From Hungateiclostridiaceae bacterium UBA1305 (lineage in GTDB: Bacteria > Bacillota > Clostridia > Acetivibrionales > DTU013): a stretch of 56,634 bases of DNA. The notes below the pieces were generated by a model. That model was not told the origin of the DNA, searched no databases, and was given only the letters and a program-made list of their open reading frames with translations. Shown here in pieces: positions 42,002-51,649 of this stretch. Location: the NCBI GenBank assembly GCA_002307275.1, contig DBTX01000054.1:2476-59109 (forward strand), written 5' to 3'. How positions within the stretch are numbered: the first letter of the stretch is position 1; every line of letters starts with the position of its first letter. Both the position numbers and the translations under genes were made by a program.

Positions 42002-43339
42002 TTATCCAATTTGATCTGCCGAATAAACTTTTTTTGTAAACAGTTTATCTATGTATTCAAAATATCTATCTTTATGATCAAATATAGGTACAAACTCACG
42101 CAGCACCTTTTTTGCCTCTTTCGCTCCATTGGAAAGAAGCCTTTCCAAAATTCCCGACATAAGCTTCGTCCCTGATATATAGGCAACAGTTTTATCTGCT
42201 ATCCTGTAGCTTGAAGCGTGCAATATGCCCTCCACACCGCCTGTCAACGGCTGAATAACCGGCATGATCGCAGAAAGGTCACCCATGTCTGTAGAACCTG
42301 TCGTATGGCCGAGATATGCAATTCCATCCTTTCCGGTCAGCTTTTCCATAATATCTGCTGAAAGGTTTTGGAGGTTTTTATCAGGCATCAGAGGGAAATA
42401 GCCGGGCATATCTTCTATTTCTACAACTGCTCCCAATGCTATAGCTCCTCCCGCCAATGCTCTGTCCACCTTTTTGTTTACCTCCATGACACGATTCATT
42501 GTACTGCCTCTTACATAAGTCTCCATATGAATACTGTCAGGGATAATATTTACAATTTCTCCGCCCTTTGTGATTATGGGATGAACTCTTATGTAATCCT
42601 CTTCACGAAAGGTCTCTCTTAATGAATTAATAGCCGCAAGCCCGATATTTGCCGCATACAGCGCATTAATGCCTTCATGTGGCGCCATACCTGCATGAGA
42701 CGCCTTGCCTATATAATTTATATTTTTCACTATAAACCCATTATTGCCCTGTTCCGTATAGAACATTTTATTCCCGGGTGACGCATGTATCATCATGCAC
42801 ATATCAATATCATCAAACCAACCTCTGGAAAGCAATTCCGGCTTGCCTCCCAAATACCTGATCACGCCTTTTTCCCTTAACGACGCCCTTTGTGCAATTT
42901 CTATATATTCTTCGGCAGGCACTGCGATAAAATGGATTTTGCCTGACAATTCATTTAGCAGGCCTGAGTCAAGCAGCCCCATCGCTGTACCGATCATTGC
43001 CGCAATTTGTATATTGTGGCCGCACGCGTGCATAGCTCCCGTCTCGCTGTCACAGTCGGAATGATCCCTGCATATGACTGCGTCAAGCTCGCCAATTATG
43101 GCAACTGCAGGTCCCTCCCTTCCGGTATCTACAGTTGCCTTTACACCAGGAATATCATCAAATTCGAAGGGCTTTATACCAAGTGAGCGGAATATATCCG
43201 CAACCAGCCTGGATGTCCGGAATTCTTTGAAGCCTATTTCAGGATTGCGGTATATATCCTCACCGATACTTATAATTTCATCTTTTCTTCTGTCAATACA
43301 ATCCCATATTTTCAACATCTGTTTATCTGCATTTATCAA
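42002..43339 (-). CDS. M20 family amidohydrolase (M20D/AbgB-like)
   Basis: A 445-residue metal-dependent amidohydrolase. It has the M20D pattern: NPEIGFKEFRTS (32-43), HACGH (104-108), PAEEY near 148, the dimerisation domain with GKASHAGMAPHEG, and HTTGSTDMGDLS near 345. Such enzymes remove acyl or aminobenzoyl groups from amino acids or cleave short amides. The start is TTG at 43339, with GGGTGG 7 bases upstream; ATG at 43318 is an alternative. It is the last gene of the carbohydrate operon, 49 bases behind another M20 gene. Substrate unknown; the context suggests an amide in the imported compound. Confidence 0.88.
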   Translation of the reverse strand: MINADKQMLKIWDCIDRRKDEIISIGEDIYRNPEIGFKEFRTSRLVADIFRSLGIKPFEFDDIPGVKATVDTGREGPAVAIIGELDAVICRDHSDCDSETGAMHACGHNIQIAAMIGTAMGLLDSGLLNELSGKIHFIAVPAEEYIEIAQRASLREKGVIRYLGGKPELLSRGWFDDIDMCMMIHASPGNKMFYTEQGNNGFIVKNINYIGKASHAGMAPHEGINALYAANIGLAAINSLRETFREEDYIRVHPIITKGGEIVNIIPDSIHMETYVRGSTMNRVMEVNKKVDRALAGGAIALGAVVEIEDMPGYFPLMPDKNLQNLSADIMEKLTGKDGIAYLGHTTGSTDMGDLSAIMPVIQPLTGGVEGILHASSYRIADKTVAYISGTKLMSGILERLLSNGAKEAKKVLREFVPIFDHKDRYFEYIDKLFTKKVYSADQIG

Positions 43340-43388
43340 ATATTACCCACCCCCCTGAAAGATATGTGCTGACATTTTCCCAATTCTT

Positions 43389-44501
43389 TTATTTCATTGC
43401 TTTTATTATTTCCACAAGGAATTCCGCCGACCTTACCATGTCTGCCACGGAAATCTTCTCTTCAACACTGTGCACGGCGGACATCCCTACACTCAGGTCT
43501 ACACATTTGATGCCCTTCCCATTCATGATATTTATATCACTGCCACCGCCTGTGGCCTTGAGTATCAAATTAATACCTGCATTTTCTGCTGCGTTTTTCA
43601 GTATTGCAATTAGTTGATCACCTTCATCAATACTAAAAGCCGGATACTCCTTCCTGGCCATGAACTCAATACTGCCTCCAAATTTAAAAGCTGCCTGTTC
43701 AAAGCATTCCTTCATGTGCTTAGTCTGAAGGTCAAGCTTAATTTCATCTCTGCTCCTTGCCTCGGCTCTTAAATTCACTCGCTCACAGATGATGTTGGTA
43801 GCCAGCCCTCCGTTTATTATACCGATATTGGCTGTAGTTTCGCCATCAATCCTGCCAAGCTTCATCATGGAAATCGCATAGGCTGCCATCTGTATGGCGC
43901 TTATCCCCTTTTCAGGCTCCACACCCGCATGTGCCGCCCTGCCTGTTACTTCTATATCTATTGTATTCTGCGAAGGTCCTTTGACGGTTACATTGCCGAC
44001 GGCTCCCGCCCCATCAAGCCCAATACCGTAAACAGCATTTATTTTACTGTAATCAATCGCTTTTGATCCGAGCAAACCGCATTCTTCTCCAACAGTAAAG
44101 ACAATCCGAATATCCCCATGCTTTATTCCATCTTCCTTCAATACCCTCAGCAGTTCCAGAATACTCACTATTCCGGCTGCATCATCCCCTCCCAATACAG
44201 TGGAGCCTTCAGACTTAAAAATGCCATTTTCAAGCACGGGCTTTTTCCCTATACCGGGAGCAACAGTATCCATATGGGCAGTCAAAAGTACTGACGGAAT
44301 ATTTTCATCGCCCTTCACAAGGCAAAGCACATTGCCCGCATTGCCTCCTATTTCAACCCCTGCATCATCTTCGCGGGCAACATAGCCCATCTCTTCAAGC
44401 TTATGAAGCAGCAAGTCTGCAATTTGTCTTTCATTTTTGCTTAGACTGTCAATTCGAGCCAGTTCCATGAATTCATTTACAATTCTATCTCTTTTTACCA
44501 T
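43389..44501 (-). CDS. M20 family peptidase, PepT/YqjE-like
   Basis: A 370-residue zinc peptidase of the tripeptidase T-like group. Metal ligands are visible as H76 and D78 in TAHMDTV, D106 in LGGDDAAG, E139-E140 in VGEECGLLG, the Asp in GLDGAG, and a late His in GMSAVHSVEE. The dimerisation domain contains GRAAHAGVEPEKG. It should cleave short peptides or peptide-like amides. ATG at 44501 lies 17 bases after the stop of the glycoside hydrolase gene, so the two are cotranscribed. Two M20 enzymes in one sugar operon are unusual. Confidence 0.88.
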   Translation of the reverse strand: MVKRDRIVNEFMELARIDSLSKNERQIADLLLHKLEEMGYVAREDDAGVEIGGNAGNVLCLVKGDENIPSVLLTAHMDTVAPGIGKKPVLENGIFKSEGSTVLGGDDAAGIVSILELLRVLKEDGIKHGDIRIVFTVGEECGLLGSKAIDYSKINAVYGIGLDGAGAVGNVTVKGPSQNTIDIEVTGRAAHAGVEPEKGISAIQMAAYAISMMKLGRIDGETTANIGIINGGLATNIICERVNLRAEARSRDEIKLDLQTKHMKECFEQAAFKFGGSIEFMARKEYPAFSIDEGDQLIAILKNAAENAGINLILKATGGGSDINIMNGKGIKCVDLSVGMSAVHSVEEKISVADMVRSAEFLVEIIKAMK

Positions 44502-44518
44502 ATTGACGGCTCCAATCT

Positions 44519-46591
44519 TTATCCGCAGATAATCCGTACGATCTGATGGATGGTGACAGCTGGAAGCTTTATGCTATATCTTCCGCCTTCAAGCGCCAAA
44601 GCAAGTGGTTTTCTTTCAGGATAAACGATCTCCGCCTGCTTGACTTTTTTCCATTTGCCTGATATTGTAACCGTTCCCCCATCAACTCCTACTGCTTCGC
44701 CTTTTGTGCGTGCGGGCAATGAGGATAACTGGTGAATTATGAGTTCCCTGCCCTCTTGCCTTTCGTAAAAAGCCATTTTCAATATATTGGGATAATCGGT
44801 AATAAGCTTAATCCGCGGGTCAACGACATATTCTTCCAGCAGTCCGGAGATAAACCCTTCCACCCAGTTGAAATCCTGATTTTCCATTTTAAACAGATCA
44901 AAACTGCAATATATTGCTTTCCCAATCCCATATGAATTCACAAGTACGGCCGGTTCATTTGTAATATGTGCAGGTGGCGGACTCCACCAATTGACCCATG
45001 TTTCCTCTGTTAGTTCAGTTGCCGGATTAATAAAATTTGCAACAGTTCTTGCAGTAGTACTTTGAACCAGATATCTGACCGGACCGGTCGGCGGAGTTGT
45101 CTTTGGCATATATTTCCATACAGCGTCTTCCGTCAGAGATAAATAACTGCCCCAATGATTGTCTTTATACTTGTCAAAAACGCCAATATAGTCACAGCCG
45201 AATAATTCTCCCAGGGAAAAGTTCTCCCGGATTTCACCTTTACAATCATAAAGGCTGGTTTTGCCGGAACCGATCAGTACTCCTCCCTCTTTTACATACC
45301 TTTCCAGTATTTCTTTAACCTCGTCACTTATATAATAAAAATCCGGAAGCACTAAAACCTTAAGTTCTTTAATATCATCATAGCTTATATCCTGTTCCGG
45401 TACGATTTTCCATGCAAATTTAGAGTAATCAAAGAGCTTCATTGCACCAAGAACGCTGTCGCGGTGCTCGCTGCCTGCCTTAACCCTGGCAATGGCATTC
45501 CCCTCAACCTTTGAGCCTTTGCAGATGATATCCGAGGTATCACTTTTTATAATGCCTATGTCTGCAATAGCTCTCCTGTTACGCAAATACTCCTCGAACT
45601 TTTTAATCTCTGTATATGCCTTTCCCACCCTTTCAGCTTCTTCATGCTCAAGAGTTCCATCCGGATGCTGTGAGCCGCTGTATATGAAGACTCTGCACCC
45701 CTGAGCGGCAATTTCGGATGCGGCAAGCGTATAAATATTCTCATGCCGGTAGTTATACACATCCGATACATCGCCCGGTCCCATCTGAGGATATTGTCCA
45801 ACTGCCGTATCTCTGGCATATGCCGATGAGAGCCAGTTGCCCGCCCAAGGCTCGGTAAACTGGTAATCAAGCATATCTCTTATCTTTTTATTATAAAGTG
45901 ATGAAAAGTTTATTGTGACCTTTATGTCAGGGTCAATTTTCTTCACCGTGTCAATGATATCCTGAAGCATCTCCTCCGCACAAATGTCAAGAAAACTGAG
46001 AATGTCGGTTGAATTCTCATTGAGCTCTGCCTCATTTTCCGGAATATCATAGTTATATATCTTTTTGAATTTCTTTCTGCAAACCGGACAATAGCAAAGC
46101 GATTTGCCGAATATATCCAAAAACAGACTGTCTGGTTTGTATCCGCCTACTATTTCGCCAAGCTGTTCCAGTACATAGTTCCTGTAACCTGTTTCATAAC
46201 ATACTATTCCCCATTTGGCCATTCTTCCGGTTACCCTTTTGGGCTGTCCTTCAGCATCAATAATCCGCCAATCAGGATGTTCCTTGAAGGCAAGCGTATC
46301 ATACTCAAGGCTGTAGTATGCATTGAACTCAATCCCATTTCTTTTGAGGACCGGAACAAGTCTTTTAATCCAGTCTTCCTTAAGGCCGGGATGTCTTGTC
46401 CCAGCAGCGCTGTCATAATATGTAACACCCCAGTGATCCTTGAAGTACACCATCAGATTGTTTATATTGGCTTTTTTATAGAAAGCTTCATATTCGGATA
46501 CATCCAGCTTGTCCAGAGTGACAATAGGGGGATTGGGCGAATGATGGTCAATTAGATACCCCCTATAAGTATTTTTATATAAATCAGACAT
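44519..46591 (-). CDS. Glycoside hydrolase-like protein, GHL6 type
   Basis: A 690-residue cytoplasmic protein (no signal peptide). The N-terminal TIM barrel (about 10-330) fits hypothetical glycosyl hydrolase family 6 and the alpha-L-fucosidase/GH42-like group: NNLMVYFKDHWG, GIEFNAYYSLEYD, PDSLFLDIFG and a CYCPVC cysteine cluster near 166-171 that may bind a metal. A GH42-type trimerisation (glutamine-amidotransferase-like) domain follows (about 345-560) with VLVLPDFYYIS and GGVLIGSGKTSLYD. The last 100 residues form a beta domain. Catalytic acids were not assigned. It sits after the two permease genes, so it probably acts on the imported sugar. Confidence 0.83.
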   Translation of the reverse strand: MSDLYKNTYRGYLIDHHSPNPPIVTLDKLDVSEYEAFYKKANINNLMVYFKDHWGVTYYDSAAGTRHPGLKEDWIKRLVPVLKRNGIEFNAYYSLEYDTLAFKEHPDWRIIDAEGQPKRVTGRMAKWGIVCYETGYRNYVLEQLGEIVGGYKPDSLFLDIFGKSLCYCPVCRKKFKKIYNYDIPENEAELNENSTDILSFLDICAEEMLQDIIDTVKKIDPDIKVTINFSSLYNKKIRDMLDYQFTEPWAGNWLSSAYARDTAVGQYPQMGPGDVSDVYNYRHENIYTLAASEIAAQGCRVFIYSGSQHPDGTLEHEEAERVGKAYTEIKKFEEYLRNRRAIADIGIIKSDTSDIICKGSKVEGNAIARVKAGSEHRDSVLGAMKLFDYSKFAWKIVPEQDISYDDIKELKVLVLPDFYYISDEVKEILERYVKEGGVLIGSGKTSLYDCKGEIRENFSLGELFGCDYIGVFDKYKDNHWGSYLSLTEDAVWKYMPKTTPPTGPVRYLVQSTTARTVANFINPATELTEETWVNWWSPPPAHITNEPAVLVNSYGIGKAIYCSFDLFKMENQDFNWVEGFISGLLEEYVVDPRIKLITDYPNILKMAFYERQEGRELIIHQLSSLPARTKGEAVGVDGGTVTISGKWKKVKQAEIVYPERKPLALALEGGRYSIKLPAVTIHQIVRIICG

Positions 46592-46644
46592 AATATTTCA
46601 CATTCCTTTCTCCACAATAAATTATGTGCGGCTTCGTGTCGCAC

Positions 46645-47496
46645 CTATCCCTTGACTGCCCCTGCAGTCAAGCCTTTCTCTACCTTATCCTGCAAAGCAA
46701 TATATGCTAAAATCGGAGGCATGATGGATATTACTATTGCAGCCATGACTCCTCCGTAATCTGATGTCATTTCAGCAAAAAACGACTGCAGCCCCAGCGC
46801 AATAACCTGCATTCTCTTATCGCTTATAAATACGAGAGGGAATAGCAGGTTGTTCCAGGCAAAAAGGAAGTTAAACACAGAGGCGGTTGATATTGCAGGC
46901 AGTGATAATGGGACAATGGTATTGAAAAACACCTGCCACGGATTGCAGCCATCAATAACGGCAGCCTCTTCAATCTCGGAAGGAATGGATTTTTGAAACC
47001 CTGTGACAATAAATACCGTTACCGGCAATTGAAATGCACAAAATAATAAAATAAGTACGGCATAGTTGTTGGAAAGCCCCATCCCGCCAAACGTGTATGC
47101 CAACGGTATAATGGTAGTTTGAATGGGTATCATCATCCCAGCCACAAAAAAAACAAAAATTAAGTTCTTAATTTTAAACTTGAACTTTGCCAGAATATAG
47201 GATGCCAATGTACCGGTTAAACCTGTAATAATAACAGTGCCGGCTGTCAAAATCAAGCTGTTGATAAAGCACATTCCGATATTGCCTATTTTAAAAGCCC
47301 TTACATAATTCGAAAATTTGAATCCTTCCGGAAGTGAAAATGGGCTCAGGAAAATATCCATATCATTTTTGAATGATGAAATAATAGCGAAATATATTGG
47401 AAATAATGTAACTACAGAAAATGCAAACATAATAATATAGTATATTACCTTGCCCATATTTACTTTTTGCTTGTGTGTTTTATAATTTTGATTCAT
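46645..47496 (-). CDS. Carbohydrate ABC transporter permease, MalG-type (CUT1)
   Basis: A 283-residue permease with six membrane helices. The EAA loop EIEEAAVIDGCNPW followed by FFNTIVPLSLPA (about 180-205) is the contact for the ATPase. It ends in EKGLTAGAVKG, the usual CUT1 tail. ATG at 47496 has AAGGTG 6 bases upstream; a TTG at 47517 would overlap the MalF-type gene. No ATPase gene is in the operon, so a shared MsmX-like ATPase encoded elsewhere is expected. Confidence 0.93.
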   Translation of the reverse strand: MNQNYKTHKQKVNMGKVIYYIIMFAFSVVTLFPIYFAIISSFKNDMDIFLSPFSLPEGFKFSNYVRAFKIGNIGMCFINSLILTAGTVIITGLTGTLASYILAKFKFKIKNLIFVFFVAGMMIPIQTTIIPLAYTFGGMGLSNNYAVLILLFCAFQLPVTVFIVTGFQKSIPSEIEEAAVIDGCNPWQVFFNTIVPLSLPAISTASVFNFLFAWNNLLFPLVFISDKRMQVIALGLQSFFAEMTSDYGGVMAAIVISIMPPILAYIALQDKVEKGLTAGAVKG

Positions 47497-47506
47497 GCCC
47501 TTCACC

Positions 47507-48397
47507 TTAATATTCAATTTTTTCCCTTTCCATTGCTTTCATACTAAAAACCGCCAAAGCTATACAGACAACGAATAAAAAGACTGATATGGCACTCCCC
47601 ATACCGTAATGATCATATCTGAAGGCTTCAGAATACATAAGCGTTGCAGGCAGCTGTGTAAGACCGTTGGGTCCGCCCCCTGTCATTACAAATACCATGT
47701 CAAACTGCTTTAAGTTACCGGTAACAATCAAAACCACCGATATTTTAACCGATTCCCATATGATAGGCAGCTGTATATACCATAGCTTCTTAAAACTCTT
47801 TGCGCCGTCCAGTTCCGCCGATTCTAGAATTTCCTCAGGTATGGAGGATAAGGAGGCAAATCCTATCATCATGTGATATCCGAAGCCCGCCCAAACATTT
47901 GTAATAGCTATACAGTTCAATGCCGTATGAGGGTTGAGCAGCCATGCAGTTGTAAGGTTATCCAAGCCAAGTGAGTGCAGGACCATGTTTAAAACACCTG
48001 TCTCATTGGGAAAAAATATGAACACCCATAATAAAGATGTCGCAGTTAGAGGTAATATAACGGGTAAAAAGAAGAATACCTTGAACAGCTTGAAACCCCT
48101 GTAGCATTTACTCAACAGGATCGCCAGTCCATAAGAAAGAGGTATCTGTATAACCAGAGTCAGTAACATAAATTGAAATACATTTTTTAAAGACAAAAGA
48201 AATTCCTTTGATTCAAACATCTGAAAAAAATTCTTCAGGCCAACAAATTTTAAAGGTATTCCCTGAATTCCCGGCCAATCGAAAAAACCGAAATACAGGG
48301 ACTGTATTATGGGAACTACAGCCAATACCATATATATTGCCAAAGCCGGCAGTAAAAATAGAAAAATCACCTTTTTATTTGTCCTGTACTGTTCCAT
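47507..48397 (-). CDS. Carbohydrate ABC transporter permease, MalF-type (CUT1)
   Basis: A 296-residue permease with six helices and the EAA loop EILESAELDGAKSFKKLW, then IQLP. The opening KKVIFLFLLPALAIYMVL is typical of this family. ATG at 48397 has AGGAG 7 bases upstream; the frame is open to 48472 but without a binding site. Its stop lies 10 bases before the start of the MalG-type gene. It forms the membrane channel with that partner. Confidence 0.93.
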   Translation of the reverse strand: MEQYRTNKKVIFLFLLPALAIYMVLAVVPIIQSLYFGFFDWPGIQGIPLKFVGLKNFFQMFESKEFLLSLKNVFQFMLLTLVIQIPLSYGLAILLSKCYRGFKLFKVFFFLPVILPLTATSLLWVFIFFPNETGVLNMVLHSLGLDNLTTAWLLNPHTALNCIAITNVWAGFGYHMMIGFASLSSIPEEILESAELDGAKSFKKLWYIQLPIIWESVKISVVLIVTGNLKQFDMVFVMTGGGPNGLTQLPATLMYSEAFRYDHYGMGSAISVFLFVVCIALAVFSMKAMEREKIEY

Positions 48398-48536
48398 TGA
48401 CCTACTCCTTAATTGAATATACACATTAATATACACATTTAATATTGACATGGTGGAATGAAATACCTTCATCCCACCATGTCATAGCTGCCAGTTAAAG
48501 TTCAGTTATTCATCCGTGTGGAATAAAAATGAATTT

Positions 48537-49937
48537 CTACTTATTCTTATCAATCTCGTCCTGAATCTCTTTTGCAGCTGCTTCCGGTGTATTTCCAAGG
48601 AGCATGCCCACCAGTGAATTCCTCGTCCTGTCCTGCATTGAACTCAATTGGTCATAGTCAAAGCTGTCTCCGCCTGAAGCCTTTGCATTCTTGACATATG
48701 CTGCATATCCACGGAAAATCTCGGTAAATTCCGGGCCATCCGTACTTACATCCTTTCTTGCAACCATTTGTTGAACATTTGTAGCAAGCTTCTGCTGTGC
48801 TTCCTTACCTGTCAGGAATTTTATCAAAGCAATCTGCGCTTCCTTTTCCGCTCCCGTCACATTGCCCTTCAATTGATACGACTGTGGATATATAACGTAA
48901 CTGCCTTGATTCTCGGGCTTTTCTTTAAAATATGGAAATGCAAAAGTACCAAGCTTATCCTTTATTTCAGAAGAATTGCATTCACCGATAAACCATGAAC
49001 CATTTACAATCATTGCTGCCTTCTCGCTCAGGAATAATTTCTTTTCAGTTTCATAATCCACGCCTTCAAAATTCTTCATGAATGCGCCTTTATCTTTAAG
49101 ATTTTTAAGGACATTAAGTGATTCAACAACGTCGGGGTCAGTCCATTTTGCAGTTCTTGCACCAAGCGCCTTTGCTTTTTCGATACCACACCATTTATAC
49201 AATACCTGGTTGTGAAAATGCCCTACACGCCAGGTATCCTTTCCTCCGCATGAAATGGGTGTTACTTCTATTGCATTCAGCTTGTCAATTGCATCATAAA
49301 GCTCATCCATAGTTTCAGGTACCTTTGTAATACCAGCCTTGGCAAACAGATCCTTGTTGTAAACCACAAGCTCCGGTGACACCCTGTCCGGTACTGCATA
49401 ATATCCATTAACTCCATAAGATTCAAAGTTCCAGTATTCAAATGCCCCGTCAATAAATCCATCAGACCAATCTTTATCATTTATAATTTCGGTGACATCC
49501 ATAAGAGCTCCGTTTTCAGCATATTTAACCAGACTGGCTATGCCGGACAGTGAAAATATATTAGGAAGGTTACCCGTGGCCAAATCAGTCTTGAACTTGT
49601 TATTAAATGCTGCTTCCTGGCTGACCGAATCATCCTGGATTTCGATGTTTGGATATTCCTTTGAAAAATCCTCCAGAGCCGATTTAAACCAATCCACTGT
49701 CGGTGAAGCACCTGACATTCTTGTAAATATTCTAAGCTTAACCTTTTCAGCAGAAGCACTGTTGTCATTTTCAACAGAAGCGTCGTTGTCATTTGTCTCA
49801 GTTTTTCCAGTCTGGTCCGTCACAGTAGTCGTGTTCTGTCCCGAAGCTTCATTGTTTTGGGTACAACCCACCAAAGTCAATGACATAGCCATGAAAACAA
49901 TCAATACCAAAGATACATACCTTTTACAAATCCCCAT
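48537..49937 (-). CDS. Carbohydrate ABC transporter substrate-binding lipoprotein (family 1)
   Basis: A 466-residue exported lipoprotein: signal peptide 1-24, lipobox LVGC with Cys25, then a Thr/Asn/Glu-rich spacer to about 67. The family 1 (MalE/UgpB-like) binding fold follows, with KLRIFTRMSGASPTVDWF, NLPNIFSLSG, YYAVPDRVSPELVVYNKDLF and VNGSWFIGE. It catches the sugar for the permease pair encoded downstream. ATG at 49937 has GGAGGGG upstream. It stands first after the two-component genes and has its own 104-base upstream gap with a TTACAATGTAA palindrome at 49973-49983, so it may be the main target of the regulator. Confidence 0.92.
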   Translation of the reverse strand: MGICKRYVSLVLIVFMAMSLTLVGCTQNNEASGQNTTTVTDQTGKTETNDNDASVENDNSASAEKVKLRIFTRMSGASPTVDWFKSALEDFSKEYPNIEIQDDSVSQEAAFNNKFKTDLATGNLPNIFSLSGIASLVKYAENGALMDVTEIINDKDWSDGFIDGAFEYWNFESYGVNGYYAVPDRVSPELVVYNKDLFAKAGITKVPETMDELYDAIDKLNAIEVTPISCGGKDTWRVGHFHNQVLYKWCGIEKAKALGARTAKWTDPDVVESLNVLKNLKDKGAFMKNFEGVDYETEKKLFLSEKAAMIVNGSWFIGECNSSEIKDKLGTFAFPYFKEKPENQGSYVIYPQSYQLKGNVTGAEKEAQIALIKFLTGKEAQQKLATNVQQMVARKDVSTDGPEFTEIFRGYAAYVKNAKASGGDSFDYDQLSSMQDRTRNSLVGMLLGNTPEAAAKEIQDEIDKNK

Positions 49938-50041
49938 GATACCCCTCCAAAATATATTATTATAGTACGGTTACATTGTAATAAGTATAAAAGAGTTGCT
50001 ATCTTAATTGAATGGAATTATTATATGTCAATATGGAATTT

Positions 50042-51649
50042 TTATTGCTTATTAGAATACTTTTGTTTTAGATACCTCTGCGGCGACAATCCATATTTCT
50101 TTTTGAAGGATTTGCCGAAATATAAAGGATCACTATATCCGACCTTATTGGCTACTTCATAAATGGGAATATCCCTATATCTATCCATATGCTCCTTCGC
50201 CTTATTTAAACGATAGCTTATCAAATACTCAATAATGGAGTATTTGGTTTGTTCTTTGAAAATTTTACTTAGATAGCTTGCATTAACATATAGCTTCTCT
50301 GCAATTTCTGCCAGAGACAATTCGTCCCTGGTATAATTTTCCTCAATATAGACCTTAGCATTTTCTACAATTTTAAGCGATTTAAAATTAGTATTCCCTT
50401 TAATTGAGTTCTGAATTCTATCAAATAATTCACTCATATTCTCTTTAATGTTAGAAATCGTTTCTGAATGGTTTAAAGAATCCATATAATACTTCTGGTA
50501 ACTGTTGATTTCATTTACATCACTATTTATTTCCTTCATAAAGCTAATTGCCAAATAAATATAGTTTTCCATAATATGAATGATGCTGTTTTTCCCAATA
50601 CGGTTTTTCATCGCATCATCCAGTATCCTATTTATACGGACATGTACATCCTGTAGATTTCCTAATCTTAGCAGAATCAGAATGTCCTCTTTATTCTGTA
50701 TGTATTGAGAAATATCTTCATCCGAAGTATAATCCATGTCATCATAAACAAAAACCCTGCCGCATCCTTCAAAAAACTTGCGTTCCAGAGCCTTTACAGC
50801 TTCTTTGTACGTTATCCGGCAGTCCCTGACCCCTGTATGCCTCCGGCTTAATCCTACAGTAACGGTAAAATTCAAACATTGCCTGACAACTTCCGTCACT
50901 TTATCGCATAAATCTGTCAGATAATCTACCGTATCCGGCCAGTCTGCCAGTACGGCTATCTTGTTCTCCTCCATTTCAATAATCTCACAATTGCATTCAC
51001 CGGAAATTATTTCATAGGTAATATTTAGTACACAGAATTTCCATAACTCTCTGTCAGCGTTGGAAGTCCAATTCTTAAAATAATTATCCACTTCGAGGAC
51101 AATAGTATATATTTTTTCACCTTTAACATTTATAGTATTGCGAATACTGTCAAAAGCCTCCTCCTCGATTTTTCTGCCGCAAATTATCGCTTTCAGAACA
51201 GTGTCCTTACTATCGCTGCGATACCTTGTTACCTGATTTTCAAGTTTATTAATATATTGCCTCTGTCTTTTTTCGGCCAAAATACCTTCTCTTATTGCAA
51301 TCAGCGCCTTTTCCAGGGGTTGGGCGTCAACAGGCTTTAATAAGTATTCAACTACTCCTGCCTTAATAGCGCTTCTGGCATAATCAAAGTCACTGTAGGC
51401 GGTCAATATGACCATTTTTATATAAGGATGCTTTTGATTGATTATATGTGACAGTTCAATCCCGTTTATGAATGGAATATTAATGTCTATCAATACGAGA
51501 TCAGGGCTCCATTTATTGATATACTCCAAAGCTTCTCTTCCATTTTCAGCCTCTCCGATAATTTCAAATCCAAGACTTGTCCAGTCAACAGACTTTATAA
51601 TAAGCTGCCTTATCAAATATTCATCATCAACAATCATCGTTTTAATCAT
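50042..51649 (-). CDS. Response regulator with AraC-type output, YesN family
   Basis: A 535-residue regulator. The receiver has DD at 8-9, D55 in LVLIDINIP and a Lys in LLKPVDAQP. The C-terminal AraC domain (about 430-533) ends with DPLYFGKSFKKKYGLSPQRY. ATG at 51649 is preferred, with AGAGGTGG 8 bases upstream; it overlaps the kinase stop by 8 bases, so translation is coupled. It should activate the sugar-transport genes downstream in the same direction. It resembles the other YesN protein at 22899 in layout (ENGREAL and D55 at the same positions). Confidence 0.93.
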   Translation of the reverse strand: MIKTMIVDDEYLIRQLIIKSVDWTSLGFEIIGEAENGREALEYINKWSPDLVLIDINIPFINGIELSHIINQKHPYIKMVILTAYSDFDYARSAIKAGVVEYLLKPVDAQPLEKALIAIREGILAEKRQRQYINKLENQVTRYRSDSKDTVLKAIICGRKIEEEAFDSIRNTINVKGEKIYTIVLEVDNYFKNWTSNADRELWKFCVLNITYEIISGECNCEIIEMEENKIAVLADWPDTVDYLTDLCDKVTEVVRQCLNFTVTVGLSRRHTGVRDCRITYKEAVKALERKFFEGCGRVFVYDDMDYTSDEDISQYIQNKEDILILLRLGNLQDVHVRINRILDDAMKNRIGKNSIIHIMENYIYLAISFMKEINSDVNEINSYQKYYMDSLNHSETISNIKENMSELFDRIQNSIKGNTNFKSLKIVENAKVYIEENYTRDELSLAEIAEKLYVNASYLSKIFKEQTKYSIIEYLISYRLNKAKEHMDRYRDIPIYEVANKVGYSDPLYFGKSFKKKYGLSPQRYLKQKYSNKQ